Origin: Halomonas jincaotanensis
GTDB lineage: Bacteria > Pseudomonadota > Gammaproteobacteria > Pseudomonadales > Halomonadaceae
Assembly: GCF_018448785.1 (NCBI RefSeq)
Contig: NZ_JAHCLU010000012.1
Span: 124,001-188,000 of the forward strand
DNA: 64,000 nucleotides
Direction: 5' to 3'
Below, in pieces: positions 54,410 to 64,000 of the stretch (positions within the stretch are counted from its first letter, which is position 1; each line of letters opens with the position of its first letter). Below the pieces are notes generated by a model, which saw only the letters and a list, made by a program, of their open reading frames with translations, was not told where the DNA came from and did no database searches. Both the position numbers and the translations under genes were made by a program.

Positions 54410-54733
54410 TCAGGCGTTCTGTTCGATGAACTGCGAAAGCTGGGACTTGGACTGGGCGCCTACCAGGGACGCTACCTTGGTACCGGACTTGAACAGCATT
54501 ACGGTAGGCACACCGCGTACCCCTTGCTCGGCGGCGATTTCTGGGGCGTCGTCGACGTTGATGCTGACGACCTTGAGGTTGCCGTCGCGCTCTTCGGCGA
54601 CTTCATCGACCACCGGCGCCATTACCTTGCAGGGGCCGCACCAGGGGGCCCAGAACTTCAACAGGACCGGCGTTTCTGCCTTGAGAACTTCCTGCTCGAA
54701 ATTAGCATTGGTGACATCGACGTTATTGGCCAT
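54410..54733 (-). CDS. trxA: Thioredoxin 1
   Basis: A 107-residue thioredoxin with the redox pair Cys32/Cys35 in FWAPWCGPCKVMAP, the cis-Pro loop RGVPTVMLF and an acidic surface. It reduces cytosolic disulphides and is the usual electron donor of CysH, encoded 1.3 kb away. Convergent with the permease; cysB starts 272 bases beyond its 5' end on the other strand. Confidence 0.97.
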   Translation of the reverse strand: MANNVDVTNANFEQEVLKAETPVLLKFWAPWCGPCKVMAPVVDEVAEERDGNLKVVSINVDDAPEIAAEQGVRGVPTVMLFKSGTKVASLVGAQSKSQLSQFIEQNA

Positions 54734-54936
54734 GGGATTCTCCAGTTACGTTACGCTGCATCGAGCGGATCGGGACGACATGCCGACAGCATATCCGGTC
54801 GGCCGATGGTAGCGGTAGGCCGCGACGCTGGCAAATGCGACTGCGACGGTAAAACGATAGACAGTGGCTATCATGGTTAAGGCGATCGAGGCGTAGCCTC
54901 TGCTATCTTTTATGCTATTTAGTGATTACATTGTTT

Positions 54937-54942
54937 TATAAT
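54937..54942 (+). promoter_or_regulatory. Consensus -10 box TATAAT upstream of cysB
   Basis: TATAAT lies 64 bases before the cysB ATG within a clearly AT-rich stretch. The expected -35 region (GCTATT at 54914-54919) is poor, so activator help or an extended element may be needed. The 270-base gap to trxA otherwise shows no gene. Confidence 0.4.
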
Positions 54943-54978
54943 ATACGTTACGTTCAGGTTTTAAGAAGCCGCATGTGA

Positions 54979-55977
<999 letters not shown>

Positions 55978-56043
55978 GGGGCTTTCGCTTTCCATCCAAG
56001 CGTTGGGCTCCTGATTCCCTCAACCCCATTAAGATTTGTGCCC

Positions 56044-56706
56044 TCAATGCTGAAGGTGCAGGCCACACTCGCGCTTCGCCTCGACCTTGGTGGGGTCGAA
56101 ATAGTCGAAGTTGTTGGGCAGGTCGTGTGCCTGAAGGTACTGGTAGAGGTCGCGGGCATTCCAGTGAAGAAGCGGTGAGACCTTCAGCAGACCATTAGCG
56201 TTTCGGCTTACGGGCGCCATGCGGGCTCGCTCGGGAGTGTCTTCGGCACGCAGCGCGGTAAACCAGACATCCGGCGCCATCTCGCGCAGGGCGCGCTCGA
56301 AAGGCTCCAGCTTGACCTCGCGCGTAAAGGCTTCGTGGCGAGGATCATCGATCCCCGGCATGGCGCCTTCCAACGCCTCGCGATGGGCACGGGAACGCCG
56401 AGGCAGATAACTGACCAGATTGAGTCCAAGTCGCCGGATCAGAGCATCGGCAAAGCGGTAGGTTTCCTCGGTGTTGTAGCCGCTATCCATCCATACGATG
56501 GGGATGTCGGGTTGCTGGCGGGTGACCATATGCAGGATGACAGCTTCGAATGGACGAAAGTTGGTCGTGCATATCGGCCGTTTTCCCTGCCTGAGAGCCC
56601 AGCGAATCAGCGCCTCGGGATCATTGCCAAGCTCTTGATTAATTGAAACGAGCTCTTGGTTGACCGAGACGAGTTCCTGGTTGATCGAGTCGAGTGGTTG
56701 CGCCAT
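56044..56706 (-). CDS. cysH: Phosphoadenylyl-sulphate reductase with N-terminal heptad repeats
   Basis: Reduces PAPS to sulphite with thioredoxin. The 220-residue protein has an ATP-PPase-like core and the catalytic Cys214 in the C-terminal ECGLH motif. The paired cysteines of APS reductases are absent, so PAPS is the likely substrate. Residues 7-27 are three copies of a seven-residue unit (SINQELV type), replacing the usual N-terminal extension; the repeat may be a short coiled coil. It converges with cysB. Confidence 0.93.
   Translation of the reverse strand: MAQPLDSINQELVSVNQELVSINQELGNDPEALIRWALRQGKRPICTTNFRPFEAVILHMVTRQQPDIPIVWMDSGYNTEETYRFADALIRRLGLNLVSYLPRRSRAHREALEGAMPGIDDPRHEAFTREVKLEPFERALREMAPDVWFTALRAEDTPERARMAPVSRNANGLLKVSPLLHWNARDLYQYLQAHDLPNNFDYFDPTKVEAKRECGLHLQH
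56626..56688 (-). repeat. Three 21-bp tandem repeats inside cysH
   Basis: The DNA encodes S-I/V-N-Q-E-L-V/G three times in frame (residues 7-27 of CysH). Units differ at a few bases, so the expansion is not brand new. In-frame units could vary in number between strains. Confidence 0.8.
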
Positions 56707-56825
56707 CGGAGAGTTCCTAAAGTGGTGTGAAGCCAGTTTCCGCTACCCTAGCAAAGCTTGTCGGCGTTTCCCCAATACCGATTGATTGGATGTTTATTCT
56801 TTTGTCGACTATTTGAAGCTGTTTT

Positions 56826-58181
56826 TTATTCCATATTATGCTTTTTGTCCTCTGCAAGCGCGCCCATCAGATGGCGAATCTTGTCGAGTGTCTCATCGTA
56901 TTCGTCTTCCCCTCGCGAGTCCGCCACCAGTCCGCCGCCGCCCCACAGGTGGAGGCGTCCCCGATCCGCCACTGCCGTACGGATGGCGATTGAGGTATCC
57001 ATCCGTCCGCGCACGTCCACATAGCCCAGGCTGCCACAGTAGGCGCTGCGTCGGCTGGGCTCGAGCTCGTCGATGATCTGCATGGCCCGTAACTTGGGTG
57101 CGCCGGTAATCGATCCTCCGGGAAAGGCCGCCGCCAGAAGATCGAGAGGGCGTTCGTCCGGTCTCAGCTCGCCGGTCACTATGCTGACCAGGTGATGGAC
57201 ATTGGCATAGCTTTCCAGGGCGCAAAGCTGCGGGACCCGAACGCTACCCGGTCGACAGACGCGCCCCAGGTCGTTGCGTAGCAGGTCGACGATCATCACG
57301 TTTTCGGCCCGATCCTTGAGACTTGTCATCAATGAGTCTGCGAGTCGTTGGTCCTGTTCGGGCGTCGTGCCGCGGGGGCGAGTGCCCTTGATGGGACGCG
57401 CCTCGACCTTTGCTTCATGACAGCGAAGAAAGCGTTCCGGCGAAAGCGACAGAATCGCCTTGTCCTCCCAAGCCAGGAAACCCGAAAACGGAGTGGGCGT
57501 GGCCAGGCGCAGGCGTTGATAAGCGTCCCAAAGGTCTCCGCGAAAAGGGGCGCTGAAACGTTGAGACAGGTTGATCTGGTAGCAATCCCCATCACGAATA
57601 TAGCGCTGAACGGCATTGAAACGCGCCAGATATTCCTTGCGGCTCAATTCGCCGCTAAACGGCTCAATGAGTCGAAAATCAGCCACAGGGGCGAGGCGTC
57701 GCTCGAGACGTCCGAGGACCTGAGCCTGTCGTTCAGGCGCGGCGACGAGCCAACTGGCCTGCTCATGGTGATCTTGAATCAACGCCCAGTCATATAGCCC
57801 AACTCGGCTCGCGGGCAGATCGACCACACGCCTTGCGCGTCCGGCAATCGGCTTCTGGTGGCAGCCAAGGTCATAGCCCCAGTAGCCGATCAGCCCGCCG
57901 AGAAACGGCAGGTCACTGTTCGGGAGATCGTGGGGCAATCCGTCGAGTAGCGCCTGCTGGACGTCGAAGGGAGCTTGGTCGTTGCCAGTCGAGTCGCTGC
58001 CTGGTGCATCGAAAGTGAGCAAGCTCAGTGGGTCACTGCTCAGGATATCGTAGCGACCGCCGGGAGCCGCGGGACGTCCACTATCGAGTAGCACGGCGCC
58101 GGGTCGGTCACGCAGCGCGGCGAAATAGCCCAGCGGATTTTCCTGATAGGGCAGTGGGATGATCTGGAGAGTGGGTGTCAT
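56826..58181 (-). CDS. pabB: Aminodeoxychorismate synthase component I
   Basis: Converts chorismate to 4-amino-4-deoxychorismate for folate. The 451-residue protein belongs to the chorismate-binding family; Lys265 in PIKGTRPRG marks PabB rather than TrpE. Conserved YFQINL-like CYQINLSQRF, FPGGSITGAPKLRAM and DVRGRMDTSIAIRT are present. No pabA adjoins it, so TrpG may serve both. The start at 58181 is used; upstream codons to 58220 are not family-like. Confidence 0.94.
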   Translation of the reverse strand: MTPTLQIIPLPYQENPLGYFAALRDRPGAVLLDSGRPAAPGGRYDILSSDPLSLLTFDAPGSDSTGNDQAPFDVQQALLDGLPHDLPNSDLPFLGGLIGYWGYDLGCHQKPIAGRARRVVDLPASRVGLYDWALIQDHHEQASWLVAAPERQAQVLGRLERRLAPVADFRLIEPFSGELSRKEYLARFNAVQRYIRDGDCYQINLSQRFSAPFRGDLWDAYQRLRLATPTPFSGFLAWEDKAILSLSPERFLRCHEAKVEARPIKGTRPRGTTPEQDQRLADSLMTSLKDRAENVMIVDLLRNDLGRVCRPGSVRVPQLCALESYANVHHLVSIVTGELRPDERPLDLLAAAFPGGSITGAPKLRAMQIIDELEPSRRSAYCGSLGYVDVRGRMDTSIAIRTAVADRGRLHLWGGGGLVADSRGEDEYDETLDKIRHLMGALAEDKKHNME

Positions 58182-58286
58182 CGACGCGTCTTTCCTGAAC
58201 AGGCGCCTCATTCTAGGCATCGCAGCCTGGTTTGTCCCCCGAAGGGCGCGGGTTCACATGGACGCCATATCAACGTCTTTCGGTGG

Positions 58287-58298
58287 ATTGTCTACAAC
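58287..58298. promoter_or_regulatory. Imperfect operator ATTGTCTACAAC upstream of the prp regulator
   Basis: A 12-base near-palindrome matching the perfect ATTGTCGACAAT site 86 bases downstream in ten of twelve positions. It lies in the pabB-prp intergenic region and may be a second site for the prp GntR protein. Confidence 0.45.
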
Positions 58299-58372
58299 CA
58301 AAGATGTAGATGACCCCTGTATGTCGTGGTTGACCCGCACAAAGGCAGTGATTACAGTTTCTTCACTTCCCG

Positions 58373-58384
58373 ATTGTCGACAAT
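58373..58384. promoter_or_regulatory. Perfect palindrome ATTGTCGACAAT at the prp regulator start
   Basis: A 12-base perfect palindrome ending four bases before the ATG of the GntR regulator. The ATTGT-ACAAT form is the usual recognition pattern of FCD-type GntR repressors. Its position over the ribosome-binding site and start region suggests autorepression and control of the downstream prp genes. Confidence 0.6.
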
Positions 58385-58388
58385 TTCA

Positions 58389-59102
58389 ATGAACTTAAAC
58401 TTACCCGAACAAGCCACTCCCGAAATTCGCACCCTGGCCGAGCGAGTCTTCCATCAGCTCCAGGATGCCATCGTACGTGGTGAGTTGCCTCCGGGCAGCA
58501 AGATCACCGAGCCGGGTCTGTCCCGGGCCTATGGCATCTCACGAGGGCCCTTGCGCGAGGCCATGCGTCGCCTCGAAGCTCATCGGTTGATCGAGCGGGT
58601 GCCGCATGTGGGCGCGCGCGTGGTCAAGCTTTCGGTCAAGGAGCTGCTAGAGCTGTTTGACCTGCGCGAGGCATTGGAGAGCATGGCGGCTCGGCTTGCC
58701 GCCGAGCACATGAGTGCTGAGCAAATCGCTGGGCTGCGCGATGTGCTGGCGGTCCACGAGCAGCAGAGTGACTTCAAGCGCGGTGAGGCCTATTACCAGC
58801 GAGAAGGCGATCTGGACTTTCACTATCTCATCGTTCAAGGCAGCCAGAATCGTATGCTGATGACGTTGCTCTGTGACGATCTCTACTATCTCGTGCGCCT
58901 TTACCGAACCCAGTTCAGTGCCAGTGGCACTCGCCCCCAGCGTGCCTTCGTGGAGCACCATCGTATTATCGATGCCATCGAGGCTGGGGATGCCGAACTT
59001 GCCGAACTGTTGATGCGCCGCCACCTCAGCGCCTCCCGCGCCAACGTGGTCGAGCGCTATGCCGCGATACTCGAACCGAATGCCCCGACGCCGGTTACCT
59101 GA
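58389..59102 (+). CDS. GntR family regulator of the 2-methylcitrate operon
   Basis: A 237-residue FCD-subfamily repressor: winged helix-turn-helix (about 15-80, [40 protein letters not shown]) and an FCD domain (about 90-225) with [14 protein letters not shown] and [15 protein letters not shown] providing metal-type histidines. It sits 41 bases before prpB in the same direction. In Pseudomonas-like bacteria this regulator senses 2-methylcitrate or methylisocitrate. The ATG at 58389 starts directly after the palindrome. Confidence 0.9.
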   Translation: MNLNLPEQATPEIRTLAERVFHQLQDAIVRGELPPGSKITEPGLSRAYGISRGPLREAMRRLEAHRLIERVPHVGARVVKLSVKELLELFDLREALESMAARLAAEHMSAEQIAGLRDVLAVHEQQSDFKRGEAYYQREGDLDFHYLIVQGSQNRMLMTLLCDDLYYLVRLYRTQFSASGTRPQRAFVEHHRIIDAIEAGDAELAELLMRRHLSASRANVVERYAAILEPNAPTPVT

Positions 59103-59143
59103 GACCCGCCGGATATTGTTGCCGAATCACTGAGGACCCATGC

Positions 59144-60046
59144 ATGCATCCATCAACTCCCGGCGGCCGTTTTCGTGCTGCTCTCAACGCCCACCGGCCG
59201 CTGCCGATCGTCGGCACCATCAACGCCTATACCGCCATGATGGCCGAGCGCGTCGGCCATCCGGCGATCTATCTGTCCGGTGGTGGCGTGGCCAATGCCT
59301 CGTTCGGTCTGCCGGATCTGGGCATGACCACCATGAATGATGTGGTCGAGGACGCGCACCGCATCTGCGGTGCCACCGACCTGCCGTTGCTGGTGGACAT
59401 CGACACCGGCTGGGGCGGTGCCTTCAATATCGCCCGCACCGTCAAGGAAATGCAGCGAGCTGGGGTGGCCGCCGTGCATCTCGAGGATCAGGTGGCCCAG
59501 AAGCGCTGCGGGCATCGTCCCAACAAGGCGATCGTGACGCAGGCTGAAATGGTCGATCGCATCAAGGCCGCGGCCGATGCTCGCTTCGATCCGGGCTTCA
59601 CTTTGATCGCCCGCACCGACGCGTTCCAGAAGGAGGGTCTCGAGGCGGCCATCGAGCGGGCCAATGCCTGCGTCGAGGCTGGTGCCGATGGCATCTTCGC
59701 CGAAGCGGTTCATACCCTGGAGGACTACCGTGCCTTCTGTCAGCAGGTTGATGCACCGATCCTCGCCAATATTACTGAGTTCGGCGCCACACCGCTGTTT
59801 ACCCAGCAGGAGCTGGGGCAGGTGGGCTGTCGCATGGTCCTTTATCCGCTGTCGGCGTTTCGCGCTATGAATGCCGCAGCGCTCAAGGTCTACCAGAGCA
59901 TTCACGACAACGGTCACCAGCGCGAGGTGGTCGAGCTGATGCAGACCCGCGACGAGCTTTATGACTTCCTCGACTACCACGCCTTCGAGCACAAACTCGA
60001 TGCGCTTTTCCGGGCAGATGACGACGAGTCCAGCACCGCGACGTAA
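59144..60046 (+). CDS. prpB: 2-Methylisocitrate lyase
   Basis: Cleaves 2-methylisocitrate to pyruvate and succinate, the last step of the 2-methylcitrate cycle. The 300-residue enzyme belongs to the isocitrate-lyase superfamily; catalytic Cys122 lies in KRCGHRPNK, with [12 protein letters not shown] and HLEDQ metal ligands. GAGGA precedes the ATG; a second ATG four bases earlier is out of frame. Confidence 0.96.
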   Translation: MHPSTPGGRFRAALNAHRPLPIVGTINAYTAMMAERVGHPAIYLSGGGVANASFGLPDLGMTTMNDVVEDAHRICGATDLPLLVDIDTGWGGAFNIARTVKEMQRAGVAAVHLEDQVAQKRCGHRPNKAIVTQAEMVDRIKAAADARFDPGFTLIARTDAFQKEGLEAAIERANACVEAGADGIFAEAVHTLEDYRAFCQQVDAPILANITEFGATPLFTQQELGQVGCRMVLYPLSAFRAMNAAALKVYQSIHDNGHQREVVELMQTRDELYDFLDYHAFEHKLDALFRADDDESSTAT

Positions 60047-60096
60047 GACGATTTGACCTTGTTAGCGACCCTCATCGATTCAACAGGAGACACGAC

Positions 60097-61224
60097 ATGG
60101 CAGAAAAACCCATCGGTGGTGCCGGCCTGCGTGGCCAAAGTGCCGGAAGCACGGCACTTTGTACCGTCGGGCAGACCGGTTCAGGGCTAACGTATCGCGG
60201 TTTCGACATCGAGGTGCTGGCCGAAAAAGCGCGTTTCGAGGAAGTGGCGTATCTGCTGTTCAAGGGCAAGCTGCCAAACCAGGCAGAGCTCGACGCCTAT
60301 ATCGCCAAGCTCAAGGGGTTGCGCGGCCTGCCCCAGGCGCTCAAGACCGTGTTGGAGCAGATTCCGGCCAATGCCCATCCCATGGACGTGATGCGTACTG
60401 GCGCTTCCATGCTCGGTAATCTGGAAACCGAAGAGCGCTTCGATCAGCAGCAGGATGTCTCTGATCGCTTGTTAGCTGTGCTGCCCTCGATCATCTGCTA
60501 CTGGTACCGTTACTCCCACGATGGCGTGCGCATCGACACCGAGACCGACGACGAGTCTGTGGGGGCGCACTTCCTGCACCTGCTGCGGGACCAGGCGCCA
60601 AGTGAGTTGCATGCCCGAGTCATGAACGTCTCGCTGATTCTCTATGCCGAGCACGAATTCAATGCCTCGACCTTCGCTGCGCGGGTCTGTGCCTCGACCC
60701 TGTCCGACATGCACTCCTGCGTGACGGGCGCCATTGGTACGCTGCGCGGCCCTCTTCACGGTGGCGCCAACGAGGCGGCCATGGCGATGATCGAGCACTG
60801 GCAGTCCACGGACGAGGCCGAGCGCGAGATCCTGGGCAAGCTCGAACGCAAGGAGAAGATCATGGGGTTCGGACATGCAGTCTACCGCGAGTCCGACCCG
60901 CGCAATGCCATCATCAAGCACTGGTCAAAGCGCCTGGCCGACGATGTGGGCGACAGCGTGCTCTATCCGGTCTCAGAGCGCGTCGAGGCGGTGATGTGGC
61001 GCGAGAAGAAACTCTTCTGCAATGCCGACTTCTTCCATGCCAGTGCTTACTACTTCATGGATATCCCCACCAAGCTGTTCACTCCGATCTTCGTCTGCTC
61101 GCGGGTCACCGGCTGGTGCGCCCATGTCTTCGAGCAGCGCGAGAACAACCGCATCATTCGCCCCAGCGCCGACTATACCGGTCCGGAAAAGAGCGAGTGG
61201 GTCCCCATTGAACAGCGTGACTGA
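60097..61224 (+). CDS. prpC: 2-Methylcitrate synthase
   Basis: Condenses propionyl-CoA and oxaloacetate. The 375-residue citrate-synthase-fold enzyme shows the LTYRGFDIEVLAEKA N-terminal part, TLRGPLHGGANEAAM and FGHAVYRESDPRN (catalytic histidines), and the C-terminal FVCSRVTGWCAHVFEQ. PrpC rather than GltA is assigned from operon context and the shorter length. acnD follows after eight bases. Confidence 0.95.
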   Translation: MAEKPIGGAGLRGQSAGSTALCTVGQTGSGLTYRGFDIEVLAEKARFEEVAYLLFKGKLPNQAELDAYIAKLKGLRGLPQALKTVLEQIPANAHPMDVMRTGASMLGNLETEERFDQQQDVSDRLLAVLPSIICYWYRYSHDGVRIDTETDDESVGAHFLHLLRDQAPSELHARVMNVSLILYAEHEFNASTFAARVCASTLSDMHSCVTGAIGTLRGPLHGGANEAAMAMIEHWQSTDEAEREILGKLERKEKIMGFGHAVYRESDPRNAIIKHWSKRLADDVGDSVLYPVSERVEAVMWREKKLFCNADFFHASAYYFMDIPTKLFTPIFVCSRVTGWCAHVFEQRENNRIIRPSADYTGPEKSEWVPIEQRD

Positions 61225-61232
61225 GCGACGCC

Positions 61233-63854
61233 ATGAATACTGACTACCGCAAGCCCCTGCCGGGCACCGACCTCGACTATTTCGACACCCGCGAGGCTGT
61301 CGAAGCTATCCAGCCTGGTGCCTACGCCAGACTTCCCTACACCTCGCGGGTGCTGGCCGAAAACCTCGTGCGCCGCTGCGATCCCGACATGCTTACCGAT
61401 GCCCTCACGCAGCTGATCGAGTGCCGGCGGGATCTGGATTTCCCCTGGTTCCCGGCTCGCGTGGTGTGTCATGACATCCTCGGCCAGACCGCGCTGGTCG
61501 ATCTGGCGGGGCTGCGCGACGCCATCGCCGAGAAGGGTGGCGACCCGGCCAAGGTCAATCCGGTGGTGCCGACCCAGTTGATCGTCGACCATTCTCTTGC
61601 CGTCGAGCATGCCGGCTCCGACAAGGAGGCCTTCGCGAAGAACCGCGCCATCGAGGATCGCCGCAACGAGGACCGTTTCCATTTCATCGACTGGACCAAG
61701 AAGGCCTTCAAGAACGTCGATGTTATCCCGCCAGGCAACGGCATCATGCACCAGATCAACCTGGAGCGAATGTCGCCGGTGATTCAGGTGCGCCCGGATG
61801 AGCACGGAAAGCGCGTGGCCTTCCCGGACACCCTGGTCGGGACCGACAGCCACACCCCCATGGTCGATGCCCTCGGGGTCATCGCCGTCGGCGTCGGCGG
61901 GCTCGAGGCCGAAAGCGTGATGCTGGGGCGGGCTTCGTGGATGCGCTTGCCGGACATCATCGGCGTGGAGCTGACCGGTAAGCCCAGGTCTGGCATCACC
62001 GCCACCGATATCGTCTTGGCGATCACCGAGTTTCTGCGCAATGCCAAGGTGGTCTCGGCGTACCTGGAGTTCTTCGGCGAAGGGGCGGCTCACCTGACGC
62101 TTGGCGACCGCGCCACCATCTCCAATATGACGCCCGAATTCGGCGCCACCGCGGCGATGTTCTACATCGACCAGCAGACGCTCGATTACTTGAAGCTGAC
62201 CGGTCGTGAAGACGACCAGATCAAGCTGGTGGAGACGTACGCGAAGCAGGCGGGCCTGTGGGCAGACAGCCTGGAAAACGCCGAATACGAGCGTGTGTTG
62301 ACCTTCGATCTCTCCAGCGTGGAGCGCACCATCGCCGGTCCCAGCAACCCGCATAGCCGGGTCGCCACCCGGGACCTGGCGGCACGTGGAATTTCCGGCA
62401 AGGTGGAGAACGAGCCCGGCCTGATGCCCGACGGCGCCGTGATCATCGCCGCAATCACCAGCTGCACCAATACCAGTAACCCGCGCAACATGATCGCCGC
62501 GGGTCTCATGGCGCGCAACGCCAACGCGCGTGGGCTGACGCGCAAGCCGTGGGTGAAGAGTTCGCTGGCCCCCGGCTCCAAGACCGTTCAGCTCTACCTG
62601 GAAGAGGCCGGTCTGCTGTCGGAGTTGGAAACGCTCGGCTTCGGTGTGGTCGCCTTTGCCTGCACGACGTGCAATGGCATGAGCGGCGCCCTGGACCCGG
62701 TGATCCAGAAGGAGCTGGTGGAGCGCGACCTTTATTCGACTGCGGTGCTGTCCGGCAATCGCAACTTCGATGGCCGTATCCATCCCTACGCCAAGCAGGC
62801 CTTCCTGGCCTCGCCGCCGCTGGTGGTCGCCTACGCCATCGCCGGAACCATTCGCTTCGATATCGAGAAGGACGTTCTGGGCACGGATCACGCCGGTAAC
62901 CCCGTCACGTTGATGGACCTCTGGCCGAGCGATGAAGAAATCGACGCCATCGTCGCCGAAAGCGTCAAGCCCCAGCACTATCGCGACGTCTACATTCCGA
63001 TGTTCGAGGTGAAGGCCGACAGCGGCCCGCAGGTCGAGCCGCTGTACGACTGGCGCCCGCAGAGCACCTACATTCGTCGTCCGCCTTACTGGGACAAGGA
63101 GGGGGACGGCGCGCTTGGCGGCGAGCGTACGCTCAAGGGCATGCGGCCGCTGGCGGTGCTGGGTGACAACATCACCACCGACCATCTGTCGCCGTCGAAT
63201 GCCATCATGGCCGACAGTGCGGCCGGCGAGTACCTGGCGAAGATGGGCCTGCCGGAGGAGGACTTCAACTCCTATGCGACCCACCGCGGCGACCATCTGA
63301 CGGCGTTGCGCGCGACCTTCGCCAACCCGAAGCTGCGCAACGAAATGGCGCAGCAGGAGGGTGAGGTCAAGCAAGGCTCCTTGGCGCGCCTCGAGCCGGA
63401 AGGCGACGTGACGCGCATGTGGGAAGCCATCGAAACCTACATGAAGCGCAAGCAGCCGCTGATCATCGTCGCCGGTGCCGACTACGGTCAGGGCTCGTCT
63501 CGCGACTGGGCCGCCAAGGGCGTGCGCCTGGCCGGGGTCGAAGCCATCGTCGCCGAAGGCTTCGAGCGTATCCATCGCACCAACCTGCTAGGCATGGGTG
63601 TCCTGCCGCTGGAATTCACGCCGGGCACGACGCGCAAGACGCTGGCAATCGACGGCACCGAGACCTATGACGTGATCGGCGAGTTCAAGCCTCGCAATAC
63701 CCTGACTCTGATCATCCATCGCCGGAATGGCGAGCGCTTGGAAGTGCCGGTGATCTGCCGTCTGGATACCCAGGAAGAAGTCTCGATCTACTCTGCGGGG
63801 GGAGTGCTACAGCGCTTTGCCCAGGACTTTCTCGAATCGGAGGCGGTGGCATGA
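61233..63854 (+). CDS. acnD: Fe/S-dependent 2-methylisocitrate dehydratase AcnD
   Basis: Aconitase-family enzyme that dehydrates 2-methylcitrate to a 2-methylaconitate isomer, which needs PrpF to be used. The 873-residue protein has cluster ligands Cys411 (TSCTNTSNP), Cys477 and Cys480 (CTTCNGMSG), and the swivelling C-terminal domain with GADYGQGSSRDWAAKG. This [4Fe-4S] type replaces PrpD in many bacteria. Its stop overlaps the first ATG of prpF (ATGA). The long open frame on the other strand is a shadow. Confidence 0.95.
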   Translation: MNTDYRKPLPGTDLDYFDTREAVEAIQPGAYARLPYTSRVLAENLVRRCDPDMLTDALTQLIECRRDLDFPWFPARVVCHDILGQTALVDLAGLRDAIAEKGGDPAKVNPVVPTQLIVDHSLAVEHAGSDKEAFAKNRAIEDRRNEDRFHFIDWTKKAFKNVDVIPPGNGIMHQINLERMSPVIQVRPDEHGKRVAFPDTLVGTDSHTPMVDALGVIAVGVGGLEAESVMLGRASWMRLPDIIGVELTGKPRSGITATDIVLAITEFLRNAKVVSAYLEFFGEGAAHLTLGDRATISNMTPEFGATAAMFYIDQQTLDYLKLTGREDDQIKLVETYAKQAGLWADSLENAEYERVLTFDLSSVERTIAGPSNPHSRVATRDLAARGISGKVENEPGLMPDGAVIIAAITSCTNTSNPRNMIAAGLMARNANARGLTRKPWVKSSLAPGSKTVQLYLEEAGLLSELETLGFGVVAFACTTCNGMSGALDPVIQKELVERDLYSTAVLSGNRNFDGRIHPYAKQAFLASPPLVVAYAIAGTIRFDIEKDVLGTDHAGNPVTLMDLWPSDEEIDAIVAESVKPQHYRDVYIPMFEVKADSGPQVEPLYDWRPQSTYIRRPPYWDKEGDGALGGERTLKGMRPLAVLGDNITTDHLSPSNAIMADSAAGEYLAKMGLPEEDFNSYATHRGDHLTALRATFANPKLRNEMAQQEGEVKQGSLARLEPEGDVTRMWEAIETYMKRKQPLIIVAGADYGQGSSRDWAAKGVRLAGVEAIVAEGFERIHRTNLLGMGVLPLEFTPGTTRKTLAIDGTETYDVIGEFKPRNTLTLIIHRRNGERLEVPVICRLDTQEEVSIYSAGGVLQRFAQDFLESEAVA

Positions 63855-63862
63855 GGATACCC

Positions 63863-64000
63863 ATGTCCCACGAACCTCAGGTCAGGATTCCCGCCACGTA
63901 CATGCGTGGCGGTACCAGCAAGGGCGTGTTCTTTCGTTGGCAGGATCTGCCCGACGTTGTCCAGTCGCCTGGCGCTGCGCGCGATGCCTTGCTGCTGCGG
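63863..64000 (+). CDS. prpF: 2-Methylaconitate isomerase PrpF (5' part only)
   Basis: The first 46 codons of prpF, cut by the window edge. MSHEPQVRIPATYMRGGTSKG followed by VFFRWQDLPDVV matches the N terminus of PrpF, the isomerase that accompanies AcnD. The start at 63863 is preferred because GAGGATACCC precedes it; an in-frame ATG at 63851 overlaps the acnD stop. Confidence 0.93.
   Translation, partial: MSHEPQVRIPATYMRGGTSKGVFFRWQDLPDVVQSPGAARDALLLR

Noticed and set aside
61173-63575. Long minus-strand open frame of 800 codons opposite acnD
   Set aside because: It is exactly antisense to a clearly recognised acnD with all cluster cysteines. High GC makes the opposite frame open, and its translation is His/Gly/Arg-rich low-complexity without domains.

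Overview
The window looks like chromosome of a moderately halophilic gammaproteobacterium, most likely Halomonas or a close relative. The support is high-GC, acidic-protein coding DNA together with conserved gammaproteobacterial gene orders: smrB/prmB/aroC, lnt-corC-ybeY-phoH-miaB, rpe/gph/trpEGDC, trxA/cysB/cysH and prpB-prpC-acnD-prpF, plus a class I PHA synthase with a phasin. This placement is from gene content and order only; no database search was possible. No rRNA, tRNA, CRISPR array, prophage or intact insertion sequence was seen.

Layout. 1-9.4 kb is a carboxylate-catabolism island: a tripartite tricarboxylate transporter (tctC-tctB-tctA), a ThDP-dependent enzyme, a NIPSNAP protein, a D-2-hydroxyacid dehydrogenase, a GntR/FCD regulator and an alpha-ketoglutarate-semialdehyde-type dehydrogenase. 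A TGTATGA-type motif lies both upstream of tctC and at the GntR start. 9.4-15.1 kb holds an AEC-family transporter with a tiny coupled membrane ORF, an FMN alpha-hydroxyacid dehydrogenase lying between two copies of a ~255-bp direct repeat, two alpha/beta hydrolases and a patatin-like protein. 15.1-20.9 kb has smrB, prmB, aroC and the PHA genes (DUF6489-like protein, phasin, phaC). 21-31.7 kb is housekeeping (lnt to miaB, SH3/coiled-coil protein, tpm, a YajG-like lipoprotein, rpe, GIY-YIG, ndh, gph). 31.7-37 kb holds trpE-trpG-trpD-trpC, preceded by a candidate Trp leader ORF, and RNase Z.

37-40.8 kb is a patchwork with a truncated IS256-like transposase, a ~100-bp inverted-repeat element, an AraC regulator, a methyltransferase, a DUF2905 protein and a SnoaL-like protein. 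40.8-50.6 kb carries a TonB receptor, an RND pump with its adaptor and a YdiJ-type D-2-hydroxyacid dehydrogenase, all on the minus strand. 50.8-58.2 kb contains serS, a SIMPL protein, a PerM-type permease, trxA, cysB, cysH and pabB. 58.4-64 kb is the 2-methylcitrate operon for propionate, led by a GntR regulator with a perfect palindrome just before its start; prpF runs off the window.

The parts most worth following up are the catabolic island and its operator, the Trp-codon leader ORF, the duplicated DNA around the hydroxyacid dehydrogenase, the DUF6489 gene beside phasin, and the heptad repeats at the N terminus of CysH.
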